Source: Anastrepha obliqua
Lineage: Eukaryota > Arthropoda > Insecta > Diptera > Tephritidae
Assembly: GCF_027943255.1 (NCBI RefSeq)
Contig: NC_072896.1
Location: 69,706,501 to 69,770,500, forward strand
Direction: 5' to 3'
Length of the DNA stretch: 64,000 bases
The notes under the pieces were generated by a model that ran no database searches, had not been told where the DNA came from, and saw nothing but the letters and a program-made list of their open reading frames with translations. Made by a program: the position numbers and the translations under genes. Positions 21,909 through 33,500 of the stretch are shown here, piece after piece; the first letter of the stretch is position 1, and each line of letters begins with the position of its first letter.

Positions 21909-23799
21909 ATTTGTATATTATTATTATTATATCTTATATATATTCTTATTATATATATATTACTTTTTATATGTTGTAATGTTCTTTTAACAAATAAAAA
22001 CATGTCTCAACTTAAAAACGTACTAAAAAGTCATTTATCACGCCAAAAGTTCTTATGACCGCTCTTCCTACGCGGCGGGACCACGGTGCAACTATCCCTT
22101 TAGATTATTTTTCAATCAGGTTTGAACCTTAAGTTCCCCTCTTAGTTTGAAGCCCTCTGGCAGACATCCCAGTCGGGGATTTAGTGGGTCCCAAAAGGGT
22201 GGCCAAAGTTCGTGGAAGCGAAGATACTTAGGTCACCCGAGCTGACCCTTTTCTTTAATTCTCCTAAAGAACCATCACCATGATGATCGGGCAGTGTGGG
22301 AGGGTCAGCAGAGTAAAATCGTCTTAAGGTCGAAATATAAAGTGCCACATTCAAAATCTATTATGATCAGTTATGAAATATATAAATATTGACATGTTCA
22401 GTTAAAAATGGCCTAAAATAATTAGTGCAGAAAATCTCCAATTTCAAAATTTTTGTGATCACAGCTGCTGCTATTATTGTGATCACAGCTGTACATTTGA
22501 ATGCTATATTTTATGACAGGTACAGTGTTTCTGTTTTTATTATTCTTGGATTTTTATGCTGCAATTTGAATTTATATAATCGCCTTTATTTTATTGTTAC
22601 ATTTCCGCCACATCATTGCCAACATTATATTGCTTTGTTGTTTATTCGAATAGAATTTTGTGAGGCTGTAACTCACACACACACTCACACCACTGCCTAA
22701 CCACAGTTTGTACATACAACTGGCATAGCTTCTCGTAAATATGTTCGTTTGTTTGAGTGCCATGCGCCTTATGGCAGCCAACGGCAATCACCATTGGCAT
22801 TCAGGGTGGTCCACTCATTCGAAACGATTTGGCTGCACCACCAATTGCAGCTCGTTGGTCCTTTTTATGTGCCGTTTGGTGGGCCATTTTGTATGCTACC
22901 TCTCTTTTGGAAATGATTGTTATTGTTGGACAATATGCAGCATGCTTTTTTGCTACCTTTATTTTTCGCGCGAATGCAAACAATTGTTGCTATTTTGTAT
23001 GCATTTTATATATGTGTGTGTGAGTATGCTACCTTTACAAGCTTTTACTGCTGACCGCACTCACGAATTGCATTAAAATTGCAATTTTGGCGCACAAAGT
23101 TCACCAACAGTACTGGGTGGAGTGTTGTGAGTTTATAAAATATACAGAAAAATACACACACACACACATACATATACATGAACGAAAACGAAAATGATTG
23201 TCCAGTGTTTATTGGCATACTTCGAAAATGAGCAAGCGGAGGGTGGCTTGTTGATGGTGGTCAGCGCTACTTTTCAGCGATGCGCACGCGCGTCTGACAA
23301 ACCACGATTACAGAGCTTCATCGTGTCTTATGCGAATTATTGGCTATTTATTTTTTGATTTTAGCATTTCCTTTACAATTTGATTCTTTTGGTGCATTTT
23401 GTGTGTGTTCCGTGCTGATTCAGTTCTGTTCACTTGGCTCTTTTTTGCTACGCTATTTTTCTTCCTTTGCTATGCTACTTTTGTTTCAGCGCCTCTTCTT
23501 CTTCCTCTTGCACATGCGCTGTAAGGCGTGTTGCTTGCTTGTTGGACCGCCGCGTTGAGGCGCACAGAATTGAAAGTAATTTATTTCTTTATTGTTTTAC
23601 GAAGTTACAATGCAACTGGTCGACCAGTCGACCTACCAATCGACCGATCAACGGACCGTGCGGCCGTAGCCCCCAAACACTGCTGTACAGCCTCTGAGTC
23701 CAGGCAGACATGCTGACCATACGGTCAGGGCAGACAGACAAACTGGCGGATGGGGCAGCTCTCTGGATTGCTGCGCTCGTAGCTAACCGAGCAGCCAGG
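21909..23799. other. No gene supported; short microsatellites
   Basis: 21915-21970 is a TTAT/ATAT repeat where the RAG1-like reading breaks off. 22045-22330 is less AT-rich (CGGCGGGACCACGG and onward) and looks like a dispersed repeat fragment I cannot name. CA runs lie at about 22672-22692 and 23152-23170. Frames at 22741-23076 and 23340-23700 are low-complexity and rejected. Confidence 0.5.
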
Positions 23800-24150
23800 C
23801 CACAATCGAGTGCGTGTTGTGGTCTAAAATTGTGGCATTGTCAGACGATTGCATGGTGTTGGTGAAGGTAGCGAGCGCGAGCGGCGGTTTACTACTACCT
23901 GCCAGATGCAACATGCAACTTCAAAGCCTGCGGACACGATCGACTGCCAGCAATGCAGCAGAACAAACAGCACAGTCGAAAGAGCACAACAACAGCAACA
24001 ACAATAATAGCTGCAATAATAATAAAAACCACAAAAAAAGCACATACAGCAACAATAAACAGCAATAAAATAAAAGCGAAAAAATGTAAACAACTATTTA
24101 AGCGTAGCAGTTAAAGTGTAGCTCATCAGTGTCATTTGGATTTGCAAGGT
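23800..24150 (+). other. Possible untranslated host exon with splice donor
   Basis: A moderately GC-rich segment (23700-23960) grades into CAACAGCAACAACAATAAT-type sequence and A-rich DNA, then ends TTTGCAAG|GTATGTACTG at about 24150, an excellent insect 5' splice donor. Fly 5' untranslated exons often have this make-up. There is no ATG-initiated frame of note; the open stretch runs into Asn/Ser repeats. A promoter was not identified. This is speculative. Confidence 0.25.
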
Positions 24151-24470
24151 ATGTACTGCACCGACAGCAACAACAACAAGAGCAACCACAAAGTGCCCGT
24201 GTGACGCTTGTGCCGACGCCACGCCACACTACACCACACCATCCGTACCCACCGCCCTGAGGAATGCGGGCATGCGCAATGCGAAATGCAAAATGTCAGC
24301 TCCACTTCACTCTTTTTCAGCGCTTCGTTTGGCTTGCGGAATTTCCATTGTTTCGGCGCAAGTCTGTGCTGTGAAAATTCGCTGGCTGTGCAATGTGCAT
24401 AAATTTCTGCTGCTGCTGCTGCTGAGCAAATACTGCGTGTATGTGCATCCGCGTTGCTGTTCTTCTTATT
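24151..24470. other. No gene supported
   Basis: Contains GC-richer patches and the CTG run at 24404-24424. Frames on either strand have no recognisable similarity. It could be intronic if the candidate donor at 24150 is real. Confidence 0.4.
24404..24424 (+). repeat. (CTG)n microsatellite
   Basis: Six to seven CTG units in tandem, flanked by non-repetitive sequence. Confidence 0.8.
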
Positions 24471-24720
24471 TTTATACCCACGCACTTCTGTACGAGGGTA
24501 CCATGGATATAAATATATAATATACGTAAATACTAAATAAAATGCTTAGAATGCTGAGCGAAGTCGATTTAGCCATATCCATCGATCCGTGCGCACAATA
24601 ACTCAAACAAAAATTAATATATTTCAATGAAAACTCGTACCTATACGAGTCTTTATTCAAGGTAGGTTTGCATGGAAAACGGACGAAATAGGCCAAAAAT
24701 CAGGTCCACCTGCCATGTAA
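24471..24720. repeat. Dispersed dipteran repeat motif
   Basis: TTTTATACCCACGCACTTCT followed by ACGAGGGTA forms a short inverted TACCC/GGGTA pair. Then comes AAGTCGATTTAGCCATATCC. This combination recalls a repeat class that is common in fly genomes between genes. No coding content. Whether it is a MITE or a retroelement terminus is not known to me. Confidence 0.4.
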
Positions 24721-24889
24721 AGGTAATGTTTAGAAAATACAAAGCGTGATATCTACTATTAATGAAGCAAAATTAGTAAAATTTGGCACAAATAATGAAC
24801 CCAAGAGAATAAGCTCGAAGCAGGTAAACTGACAGTATCACTCCCACTTTTGGGTAAATGCTTGAGTCTTGATAACGACTTTATAAGAC

Positions 24890-25330
24890 TCGCCCAAATT
24901 GGGTGCTTGTTTTGCTTACCTCATCACTTAGATCCGACATAACTACTATTAGACCGATCATTACCTATGTCTCCCCTGTTTGGTGGCTGAAAGTCAAGCA
25001 AGTGACCACTAAACAATTACTTGGTAGTTTTCAAAGACACGCCTGCTTGGCAATAACTGGCGCCACTGTTACTATAGAATCGATAGTAGAACTATCTGGA
25101 TCCGAATGAAATCAAGAATGCTCCTGTTCCAGATATTCTAAAATTTATCCGCAAAGAGAAAATTTACTAGGTTGAATTGAACCAGATGCAAAATATTTAA
25201 GGTAGGTGCCAGTCAATATGACTAGTATTGACTACTTCTTAAACAAGTCGTAGGACACAAAAGAACTTTTAGGTCGAAGTTGTGGCCACTACAGATATAA
25301 AATTATTATTATTATTAACTGCTATTGAAA
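24890..25330 (+). pseudogene. Non-LTR reverse-transcriptase fragment
   Basis: The frame at about 24935-25107 reads TTIRPIITYVSPVWWLKVKQ, then LLGSFQRHACLAITGA: the thumb and connection segment after the RT palm in I/R1/LOA-type elements (compare AYGVLV at 9.6 kb). Stops follow and no catalytic motif remains. Confidence 0.65.
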
Positions 25331-26225
25331 TCGAATAAAAATCATTACCACCTTTGATATGTTAAACTTAATATTCGTCCGTTACAAGGTATTCCTCCTA
25401 GTGCTTATTTATTATAAATCAAATTTTACTAAAATATGACTAAAATATGCGCGGCTATATAAAGTTGGCGGTCCGAGCCGAATTTGATCTTCCTTACTTG
25501 TGTGCTTTTTATTTTTTTGAACTTTTATTACATTGTTGCCATTGTAAGAGTGGTCACTAAATGTGCCGCATGTGTGGCATTTAGGCAATTAAAATTTTTC
25601 AAGTGTTTAGTTCTTGTTCTGCTCCTGCTGCTGGTATTGCTGCTCCTGACTCTTCTTCTACTTTTGCTACTTCTGCCACTTCTTCCTACTCGCCTTCAAG
25701 CACTTTTGTTGCCGCTTATGCTGTGATTACAATACATGTTGTTTTTGTTTTTGTTGTTACTGTTATGGTTTGTGCTTATATTTTACAGTCAGCTTATTTA
25801 TGTGCCTTGGCAGTGAATGAAAATTTATGTGTAGTACAATCGAACTGCATACAAATCGAAACAATGTTAATTTCACTAAATTGCGTGCGCCAGGATTTAG
25901 CAATCGAATTAAAGCAGTTAAAGATTTATTAAGGGGAAATTTAAATTTTACATTTAGTGTTGGATTTTATGTGTAATACGTTTTATTATCTTTGCTGTTG
26001 AACAGGCGGTGACATTAAAGCTAATTATGTCTTGGACATCCAATTAATGGAGGAGACTCTGGGAATCTGTAGATTTTCCAATAAAATGACGCTTACTTAC
26101 ATATCACTACGTTGGGGTTTTAACTTCCTGAATGCCTCGTAGAAATTGCATCTTTAGCGCGTGATAATACCAGCTGATGTGCTTAGTTTTGTTCTGAATT
26201 GTGTTGTGCATCCTCATATATTGTA
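25331..26225. other. No gene supported
   Basis: 25605-25720 is a pyrimidine-rich CTG/CTT/CTC mixture giving Leu/Ser-rich artificial frames. The 109-codon frame at 25603-25932 is rejected for that reason. Confidence 0.5.
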
Positions 26226-26345
26226 GTTCCACAAATGGAGGTACATACAGTTTTATACCGCCTTTAAAAGGCAGATGGTCTTGTATGTGCAGCCTTTTCG
26301 TGGCAGAAAGAGGGGCGACCGTTATTTGAAAAAACTTTAAAATAA
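26226..26345 (-). mobile_element. SINE fragment (minus)
   Basis: Contains TTCCACAAATGGAGG, then AGCCTTTTCGTGGCAGAAA and GAGGGGCGACC, the reverse complement of the SINE body, with a rearranged middle. Head and tail are missing. Confidence 0.55.
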
Positions 26346-26690
26346 TTTTTGGTTTTCTGTCAGTGTACGAGTATATGTGGAAATTGAGCCGAAGCTCTTC
26401 GAGTTAATTCGCAACTAGACAAGATTTTAGGCAAAATATTGACTTTCATGGGACTCTTCCAATGTCCAACGATCGCACGGTGCTAAAGGCGTATACAAAT
26501 GATACTGAGACCATTTTTGTATTCACCAGAGCCGTCAGTAGCATTCCCTAGTTTAGGAAATAATGCAAAAGATTTTAGTCGATTTGAATGGGGACAAAAC
26601 AAATTACACCCTGGCTAAACAGAAAAGACCGCTAATATATTAGAACACACGTTTGCGGTTACCTAAAACCTTAAATCTTGAGGTATTATT
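26346..26690. other. No gene seen
   Basis: AT-rich, ending in a TAT/ATT triplet run at 26685-26700. Nothing recognised. Confidence 0.5.
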
Positions 26691-26694
26691 ATTA

Positions 26695-27065
26695 TTATTT
26701 GTTACTGGGGTTCCGATTAGAGGCGCATAGGGCGAGAGAAAAGATTGCCAATGTTGTCGGTTATTCGCTTCTGCCTTGATCTGGTTAGTTTTTAGGTAAT
26801 CGTTAGGTTTTCATTGATTCCTAAAAACTCGTCAAGGGCGTTTCGTCGCCATGATCCTTTAGGACGTCTTCTGCGGCGAAGTCCTTGAGGGTTCTTGTCT
26901 AACGTCGTTCTGCATATTTCGTTAGGTGGTTTGCAGATGGTGTGGCCTAACCATCTCCATTTACGTTCTCGTATTTTAATAGCAACAGCTTTTTGTCCGC
27001 TTCTTGGGAGGAGTTGTTCCTTCGAAGTCCAATTGCCAGGCCACTATATACGCAGGATTGTTCTG
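26695..27065 (-). pseudogene. Non-LTR retrotransposon C-terminal fragment
   Basis: Minus-strand frames give RTILRIYSGLAIG near 27050, then AIKIRERKWRWLGHTICKP and NPQGLRRRRRPKGSWRR. This is the W-x-GH-x-x-x-KP and basic RGRPK tail of the same broad type as the split element at 4140-8105. Frame changes show decay. The RT palm is not present. Confidence 0.65.
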
Positions 27066-28100
27066 AGATAACGGCTAACAAATCATTGCAAACTTTGTGA
27101 GGTAGGTGTTGGTACATGTCAAGAGATGAACTGATTTTATACTCGAATTTAAAATCCTTGGTTTTGCGCGTTTTGTCAGTTGATTCGAGTTCCTTATCTT
27201 TTTTAGGCTGGTGAATGCCGCTTTGGCTTAATTTCTTGACAAAGATTACAAGGTTTTAGAAGCATCAAATTGACACGCACACTATAGGACTGTTAATAAT
27301 ACGTCTATATTGGCTTATATATGTATGGACGATAACGCTCTGGTAAAAGTATTTGAGTCAGCACTCTTAGCTGGAGAAGGTAGTGTTAACTGGTGGGGTT
27401 TTCTGGCCCTGAAAATCTACATCAAAAATTAATAGCTCACTATTTCTAACCTCGTGTATGTAGTCAGAGGGTATGCAAACTAACAAGCGCGAGAAGGAAA
27501 GACATTGCGTCGCAACTCCCGTGTCACGTCAAGGTTTTATTCGACTCTGTTACGAAATAACAAGATAGGACTAAAATTAATGCTACCCTATTACTGTCAT
27601 AGAGTTGTAAGGATAAGCAGAGATAAAATCCTAAGTGGCATCTATCATTTTCTATTCGAATACTCTGCGCTTTGAAATTCTTGGGAACTACTCTTGGAGA
27701 TTTCGAGTAGTGTAAGCTCAGTCTTACTAGAACGGAAGGCTGGTTGAATTCTTCAAAAGGTCAGGATGGTTAAATGGTTTCAAAATGGGTTTGGTCTGGC
27801 CTCCGACTTAACTCTTTCTAAAAGAAACTCGTGCAATCTAACTGAATCTGAAAATAGGATATCGAACTTAAAGGCTTGATTTTTCGAAAGCATTTTTCGT
27901 CTTCAACGATCGCCAGGTGGGAGGTAGTCAACACAATACAAATAATTTTATAAGTACAAAATTTCTTTTTAATAATAGGAGATGCTTATTGGCTTAAGTG
28001 CTAAGCAACAATGAGAGAACCGAGGATAACGCGAATGTTTTGTTAGATTTGGAGTCATTTCATTTGTTTAGGTGTTAGCGTACACCGGCTACCTTTGATA
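27066..28100. other. No gene seen
   Basis: Mixed composition without a coherent frame. A continuation of the neighbouring minus-strand element is possible but not demonstrable. Confidence 0.45.
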
Positions 28101-28131
28101 CCATCGTAGCCGAATGGGTTGATGCGTGACA
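28101..28131 (+). mobile_element. SINE head fragment
   Basis: CGTAGCCGAATGGGTTGATG and CGTGAC match the tRNA-like head of the SINE. Only about 30 bp are present; the B-box and body are absent. Confidence 0.5.
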
Positions 28132-28488
28132 CTGTATTTTTCGGGATTTTCTGAACTGCAATAACAGAAACGGCAAAATTTTTTGTAATCCATTTTGTAT
28201 GCACTAAATTTTTTTCAGAGTAAATTTTTATATTTTTCTAGACAATCGTCAGCAACTTGTGGCACCTTATACGAGTTTTATATGTTAAACTTATACTTTA
28301 CCTACATGAGAAATTTTCTATAAAATTTTGGAGCTTTATTTTTTAACCAAGTACTTTTTATTTAACATTTACCCCAAGTAACCCCCGCAGGAAGAACGTC
28401 ATAACTCAAAAGGAGAATGGCTTGAATGTTTTCAATTTGCTATGCCTTCCTAAGCAAAAGTAAATACCTCTTTTAATTTAGTGAGATA
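28132..28488. other. No gene seen
   Basis: AT-rich spacer before the mariner at 28489. Nothing recognised. Confidence 0.5.
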
Positions 28489-29424
28489 TTATTGGGTATG
28501 GGGATAAGTTTCCGCCCTCGTAAAAAAGGTGTCGCTGCTGATACTATTTTTGTGTTCGCTCTAGTAATATACTGCTGATTTGAAGTTGTATATGTGAGGT
28601 CTCGATCGCAGTAGTTGACATTCGTTTGAAGCGTAAAGATTGTTTTTTATCTGACGTCAAAAATGTCTACGTTCGTTCAGAAAAAAACAGCATTTGCGGG
28701 AAGTCATGCTTCATTACTGGGTGCCACATCAATTGAAGGAGAGGGATATCGAGAGACGTTTGATGACATGTGAAATGTTTCTTAAGCGGCAGAAACGAAA
28801 AGAGTTTCTGCATAGCTCGGCGACGAAAAATGGATCTTTTATGAAAACCCTAAGCGTTGAAAAAGTTGGAGCATGCCAGGTGAACCTGGTCCATCGGCAG
28901 CGAAAAAAAAACATATTCATGCTTCAAAAGTTATGCTGTGCATCTGGTGGGATCAGAAGGGTTTCATCTATTAAGAACTTCTTAAACCATCTGAAACTAA
29001 AGAAAAGTGACCGGAATAGGACGGTAGACATGACAAACTGATTTAGCTGCATGACAACGCCAGGTCACATGTTGCTAAATCGGTCCAGAAATATTTATAG
29101 GGACTGAATTGGGAAATCTTGCCCCATCCGCCGTATTTTCCAAACATTCCACCTTCGGATTACTATCTGTTCCGATCAATGCAGTCAGCCCTTATTGGAG
29201 AGATGTCCACTGCTTACGAGAGCATCCCCTACTGGCTCAATGAATGGGTCAAGTCAAAAGAACTCGAATTTTTCGTTAGAGGAATCCGTATGCTGCCTGA
29301 AAGATGGAGTAAAGATATTACTTCCAATGGCACAAACTTCACATAATATCATGTATTTTTTAATTATTTAAATAATTCATAGCTTTGGCTAAGAAAGGAC
29401 GGAAACTTATTCCCATATCCATAA
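28489..29424 (+). mobile_element. Mariner element, degenerate, with TIRs
   Basis: The ends are inverted repeats: left (28489-28517) contains GGGTATGGGGATAAGTTTCC, and the right end (29396-29424), read inward, has GATATGGGAATAAGTTTCC. Inside, WVPHQLKERDIERRLMTCEM (28720-28780) is the mariner linker motif. Broken frames follow, giving CCASGGIRR-type sequence. The plus frame at 29119-29346 reads PHPPYFPNIPPSDYYLFRSM and MLPERWSKD, the third catalytic-Asp region and C-terminus. The HTH part is deleted, which accounts for the 936-bp length against about 1.3 kb for full mariners. Confidence 0.8.
28694..29346 (+). pseudogene. Mariner transposase pseudogene (DD34D type)
   Basis: It begins within the WVPHxL linker and ends at a C-terminal frame finishing at 29346. 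The first catalytic block near 28825 is altered: a diagnostic GDEKW appears only in a shifted frame (GDEKWIF). The second block reads LHDNARSHVAKS at about 29045 in another frame, and SPD is replaced by FPNIPPSD. Several frameshifts make it inactive. The protein would have bound the TIRs and cut at TA. Confidence 0.75.
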
Positions 29425-29510
29425 TAAATAAATAATAAATTAACAAATTTCTATAAAAATTTCCAATTTTTTAATCAGAATTTTTAGAAAACTTTCAAGT
29501 ATGTCATACT

Positions 29511-30732
29511 ACTGGGCAAAAAGTAAGGTGAATTTATTTGTCAAACTTTGCGGGACTAAAATTTCGCTCTAGTTCTTTTTTTCATGAGTTGGCAGCACTG
29601 TTAACAACATCATTATCAGTATTATTTTTACGCTTGTGTTTACCAAACGACCAAGAGTGCATTTTTCGATTTTTACAATGTCTTATTGATTGAGCAGAGA
29701 AGTGCCATCAAATTTTGTTTGCGGAATGAAATTTCGGCTGCGGAAACGTTTAGCATGTTGCAGAAGGCATTTGGTGATTCGACCATGTCGCAGAAAAATG
29801 TTTATAAGTGGTACAAAGACTTCAAAGAGGGTCGAGAACGCGTTGATGACTTGGAGCGCTCCGGACGACCATCGACGTCAACAGATGACCAACACGTCAA
29901 TAAAGTGAAGAAGTTAGTGCTCAAAAATCGTCGACTGACTGTTAAAGACCTTACCGATATGATCGGAATATCAGAAGGATCAAATCTCGTTTGGTACCGA
30001 AAACTCTCAATTTCTTGGAAAAAAGTCGTCGCTATGATGTGTATGAAACAATGCTTTCAGACTATCAGGACAAGCTGAAATGCATCATTACGCGAGATGA
30101 GACTTGGATTTATGCTTACGACCCTGAAACAACCGACCAATCAAGCGAATATCGTGCTAAAGGCAAGGCCAGACCGAAAAGAGCATGTCAAAGTCGTTCA
30201 AAAATAAAGGTCATGATGACAGTTTTTTTTATTTTCGTGGTGTGGTGCACTATGAATTCCTTCCACCTGGCCAAACTGTTAATAAGGAATATTATTTGAG
30301 CGTTATGCGTCGTTCACGTGGAGCAATTCGTCTAAAAAGACCAGAATTATGGGCCAACAACTCTTGGTTTTGCATCACGATAATGCACCGTCTCACACTG
30401 CACTCGTTTTTCGTGACCATTTCGCCAAAAATTTCACGCATATCGTTCCGCAACCACCGTATTCGCCTGATTTGGCTCCGTGTGACTTCTGGCTATTCCC
30501 AAAACTCAAGAGACCACTCCGGGGAACGCGTTTCGAGTCGATTGAGGAGATAAAAGCTGATGGCTATACCGGAAATGGACTATTTGGCATGTTTCGGGGA
30601 TTGAAAAAATCGTTGGCATAAGTGTATTTCATCGAGAGGGGATTATTTTGAAGGGGATGAAATTGATTTACAAGAATAAATAAAGATTTTTCATTTTACA
30701 ACCAAATTCACCTTACTTTTTGCCCACCCATG
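29511..30732 (+). mobile_element. Mariner element of a second subfamily, with TIRs
   Basis: The left end has GGGCAAAAAGTAAGGTGAAT (29514 onward). The right end, read inward from 30732, is CATGGGTGGGCAAAAAGTAA and continues GGTGAATTT. TA follows the right end at 30733-30734; the first few bases of the left end look eroded. Total length is about 1.22 kb, close to the full mariner length. The transposase inside differs clearly from the one at 28.7 kb, so the two neighbours, only 86 bp apart, are independent insertions. Confidence 0.85.
29686..30621 (+). pseudogene. Mariner transposase pseudogene, frameshifted
   Basis: The N-terminal HTH is well preserved (FGDSTMSQKNVYKWYKDF, then GRPSTSTDD, then LTVKDLTDMIGISEGS to about 29980). 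A deletion after GISEGS removes about 15 residues of the second HTH and shifts frame to LVPKTLNFLEKSRR (29991 onward). The catalytic blocks are present: DETWIYAYDPET (about 30100), HHDNAPSHTA (30375) and YSPDLAPCDFWLFPKLK (30460-30510). At least two more frameshifts occur, near 30200-30230 and 30350. All three catalytic Asp codons survive, but no single frame spans them. Confidence 0.85.
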
Positions 30733-30734
30733 TA

Positions 30735-32389
30735 ATGTCGGTATAATAAGGTGCAAGTTTGAAGTGGCTCAAATATCGCGTTAACTCTTAACAATTTTGT
30801 TTGCTGGCAGTCTAGTGTATAACGAATGCTAGATGTATTTCATATGTGGAAGCTTAAAATTTTTATTACATTTTGTTTTTTACTTTACACAGTTTAAACT
30901 TGGGTATATGGTTTTATATGGTTAAAATTAAATAAGAAACAAATGAACTGGGAATACTTTTCAATAAGTCCCTGTGCTGTACTTAGTTATTTAACGCACT
31001 ATAAGTATATTTATTGTACATATAATATTGACTCTTCCTAATAATGCTGTCTTTGCGGTGATTTATGATGATTTAAATCAAGGTTACTGCTGTTATGTTT
31101 TTTCTCAATTATTAAATAGAAATTTCTATTCGTACCGCAGCAATTTTTACTGGCACACAACTGAGTGGCTATGAGTACTTGCCAGTATGCATGTGTATAT
31201 GTATGTGTATCTGCATATGAGTGTATATGTACGCATATGTACGCATATGTAAATATGCTTATACTTAGCCCTTAGTATGCTTTTCTAATTGACGTTCCCG
31301 ACTCGCGCGCCACTCTGCTGATTATCATTTCATTTTACTTCAATTTCATTTGACTTCATTTATTCAACTCATTTGCTTGAATCAGTATTTTGTGGGTATT
31401 TAGTAGATATTTGTAGTGAACTACCGGCGATTGATTGGTCATACTGATTAGTTTCACTGTGAAAAAAGACAGCAAAACAACATTAGTTACTTGCATGAAT
31501 GTTGCTTTATGCGCATATATAAATGTTTATAGTATATCCACATATGTATGTATGTGTGCGTATATATGTAAGTGTATACATAAGTATGTTATTTATGTGT
31601 CTGTATGTTGTGCTTAATATTATTCAAAAACTTGACAGTTAAGTTATTTGTATAAAGATTTTTTACGGTCATCGCATAAATTTGCATAGCGAATTTTCCA
31701 TAGCACATAAAAACCATATCAGCCGGCTTGCAAATCAACGTAGGTATGTATGCGCGTACATGTGCATGTATGTATATACATACTCATACACTCACATATG
31801 TACATTGGCAAACATTTCTCGTTTGCTGATCGGAGTCATATAGTCTGCTGGAGATTTCATGCTTATGAAAAAATATCGATGTCTCTACGTTGAGAGATGC
31901 TAATCCGAAAAGGGTTTGGTTGATTTGTTAAAAATGTATTTATAAAAAAGCAGGTAAGTACATATATTATAAATATGAGTTGAATATAAAATTGTGCTAT
32001 ACAAATTTGATTGGAAGTTCTTTTCTGTATGTAGCGGTAAAGTCTGTTTGAGCGGATTATTTCTTTATAGACAACTTGTCGACATTTTCTACAAGTGGTG
32101 AAGTATGCGTTTGTTTATATCATCGATCGATGCGTGTTGTTTGAATTTAAAAAAAATATTATTTGTTTAATCTAATGAAATCATCGATGACTCGTTACCC
32201 GCTTACAGACATTGGGCTTGCTTTGTGAGCATATGTACATGTATATAAATATATCACATTGATCAAAAAGTTAGCGGCACAACTGCCAGGTGACGCTCTA
32301 AGTTAACTGATTTGAGTTCCGTGTTGTTTTTTGTTATGTTGCCACATCTGAGATTAATATTTATACAAAAATTGTATTTCCAATGGATT
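30735..32389. other. No gene; TATG microsatellites
   Basis: Impure TATGTG/CATATG repeats lie at 31190-31260, 31540-31590 and 31745-31805. No coding frame recognised. 32255-32330 may hold the 5' end of the next mariner remnant, but no matching terminal repeat was confirmed. Confidence 0.5.
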
Positions 32390-32784
32390 AAATGGTGCGA
32401 GAGCCTTAGAAATGTTGGGAAACTAGTATCGTAATGTTACTATAAAGAAAACAGTCGACCACGACTGGCATGAACGCTTCAGAAGAGTTCGTGAGTCCAT
32501 GGAGGATGACGAACGAAACTGATGAAAATATCAATAGAATTAAAGAAAAATAGATCAATAACTTCAAATTAACCTCAGAGGTCTTTGTTTGATCGGGAAC
32601 GCGTTTTAACAACCGAAAGGAAATAATGAAAAAATCGAAGACCACTCTGATGGATATACTGAAAATAGAGCTCCAGAAATGTTTCGAGAGGTGCTCTCTC
32701 TCAAAACTGCATTGTAGTTGATGGGGAGCACTTTGAAGGCGATAATATCACTTTTGAAGAATAAGTTTGGGGCAAAGAAATCCA
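32390..32784 (+). pseudogene. Mariner remnant, internally deleted
   Basis: Plus-strand pieces read VDHDWHERFRRVRESMEDDER and DENINRIKEK (32460-32560), the mariner HTH and linker. After a large deletion they jump to CIVVDGEHFEGDNITFEE (about 32700-32765), the transposase C-terminus, followed by a stop. The catalytic domain is gone. Confidence 0.6.
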
Positions 32785-33500
32785 TTATTTCCTAGGCCGT
32801 AGTGCTGGATACCTCGTAAAGCATCGATCAAACAATTTAAATTTTATGCTCGTTGTCAAGGTGACATTTCACACTAAAAAATATTTTGCTGTTTTTTGTT
32901 TGTTCCATTCAGTTTTGAGTTACAGCGTGTCAACAATGAAACAACAACATCCAATGTTTTTTACGTGAGTACCTGCTGGCGACAGTTGAAACCCACGGTA
33001 CCCAAAGGCACCCACGCTTTAGGTCTTAACCGCAGCCACCACGAAACCCTCCCCGAAGGGCCATTCTTAAAGAACAGGTCAGAGCGAACTCTGAGGGCTC
33101 CTGTTCCCCGTGGTACCGAGTTATGGTCTTCGGTGAGACATCGTACTCGAAGACACTGCCAGTTGAGCACCCATACTACTCAGGCACTGGTGGACCTAGA
33201 TTTTAGTCGCCTTTTACGACAGGCATACCTTACCTCGGGCATATTCTAACCCCTGCACCGCTGAATGAAAGCAAAAAAGAGAAAATTCGGTAAATTTTAC
33301 AGTTTCTCTTTGCTAAAGGCAAAAATGTTAGCCAGGCCGCTGAAATTGTGAATGACCAAAGAAAAATATCTATAAAATCTATAAAATCACAGTAATAATC
33401 GAAGTTGACCGACATGTTAGTAGAGTTAAAGGAGCTAAAGATCGACCATAAAATATTTTTAAACCATGTGCACCAAAATTTTACGCAAATATAATGGTTT
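32785..33500 (+). pseudogene. Mariner remnant interrupted by a 350-bp insert
   Basis: 32850-32940 matches the 5' region of the mariner fragment at 3.8 kb (TCAAGGTGACATTTCACACT and the following T-rich stretch). The HTH resumes at about 33292 with FAKGKNVSQAAEIVND, then EVDRHVSR and IDHKIFLNHVH-like sequence to about 33490. The middle of the HTH is deleted at the same position as in the 3.9 kb copy, so both may descend from one deleted master. Between the halves lies the insert at 32942-33291. Confidence 0.65.
32942..33291 (+). mobile_element. Unidentified insert in mariner
   Basis: A GC-richer block with an open plus-strand reading including LKPTVPKGTHALGLNRSHH, RTLRAPVPRGTELW and VDLDFSRLLRQAYLTSGIF. 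The 3' part contains TAGTCGCCTTTTACGACAGG and TTCTAACCCCTGCACCGCTG, which I associate loosely with 3' ends of arthropod retroelements. Composition and sharp edges suggest an insertion, but I found no terminal repeats or target duplication. Confidence 0.4.

Noticed and set aside
22741..23716. Overlapping frames with hydrophobic stretches that look like membrane segments
   Set aside because: Three frames are open at once over the same T-rich DNA; no conserved pattern.
25484..25932. Leu/Ser-rich frames
   Set aside because: They come from the CTG/CTT/CTC simple sequence at 25605-25720.
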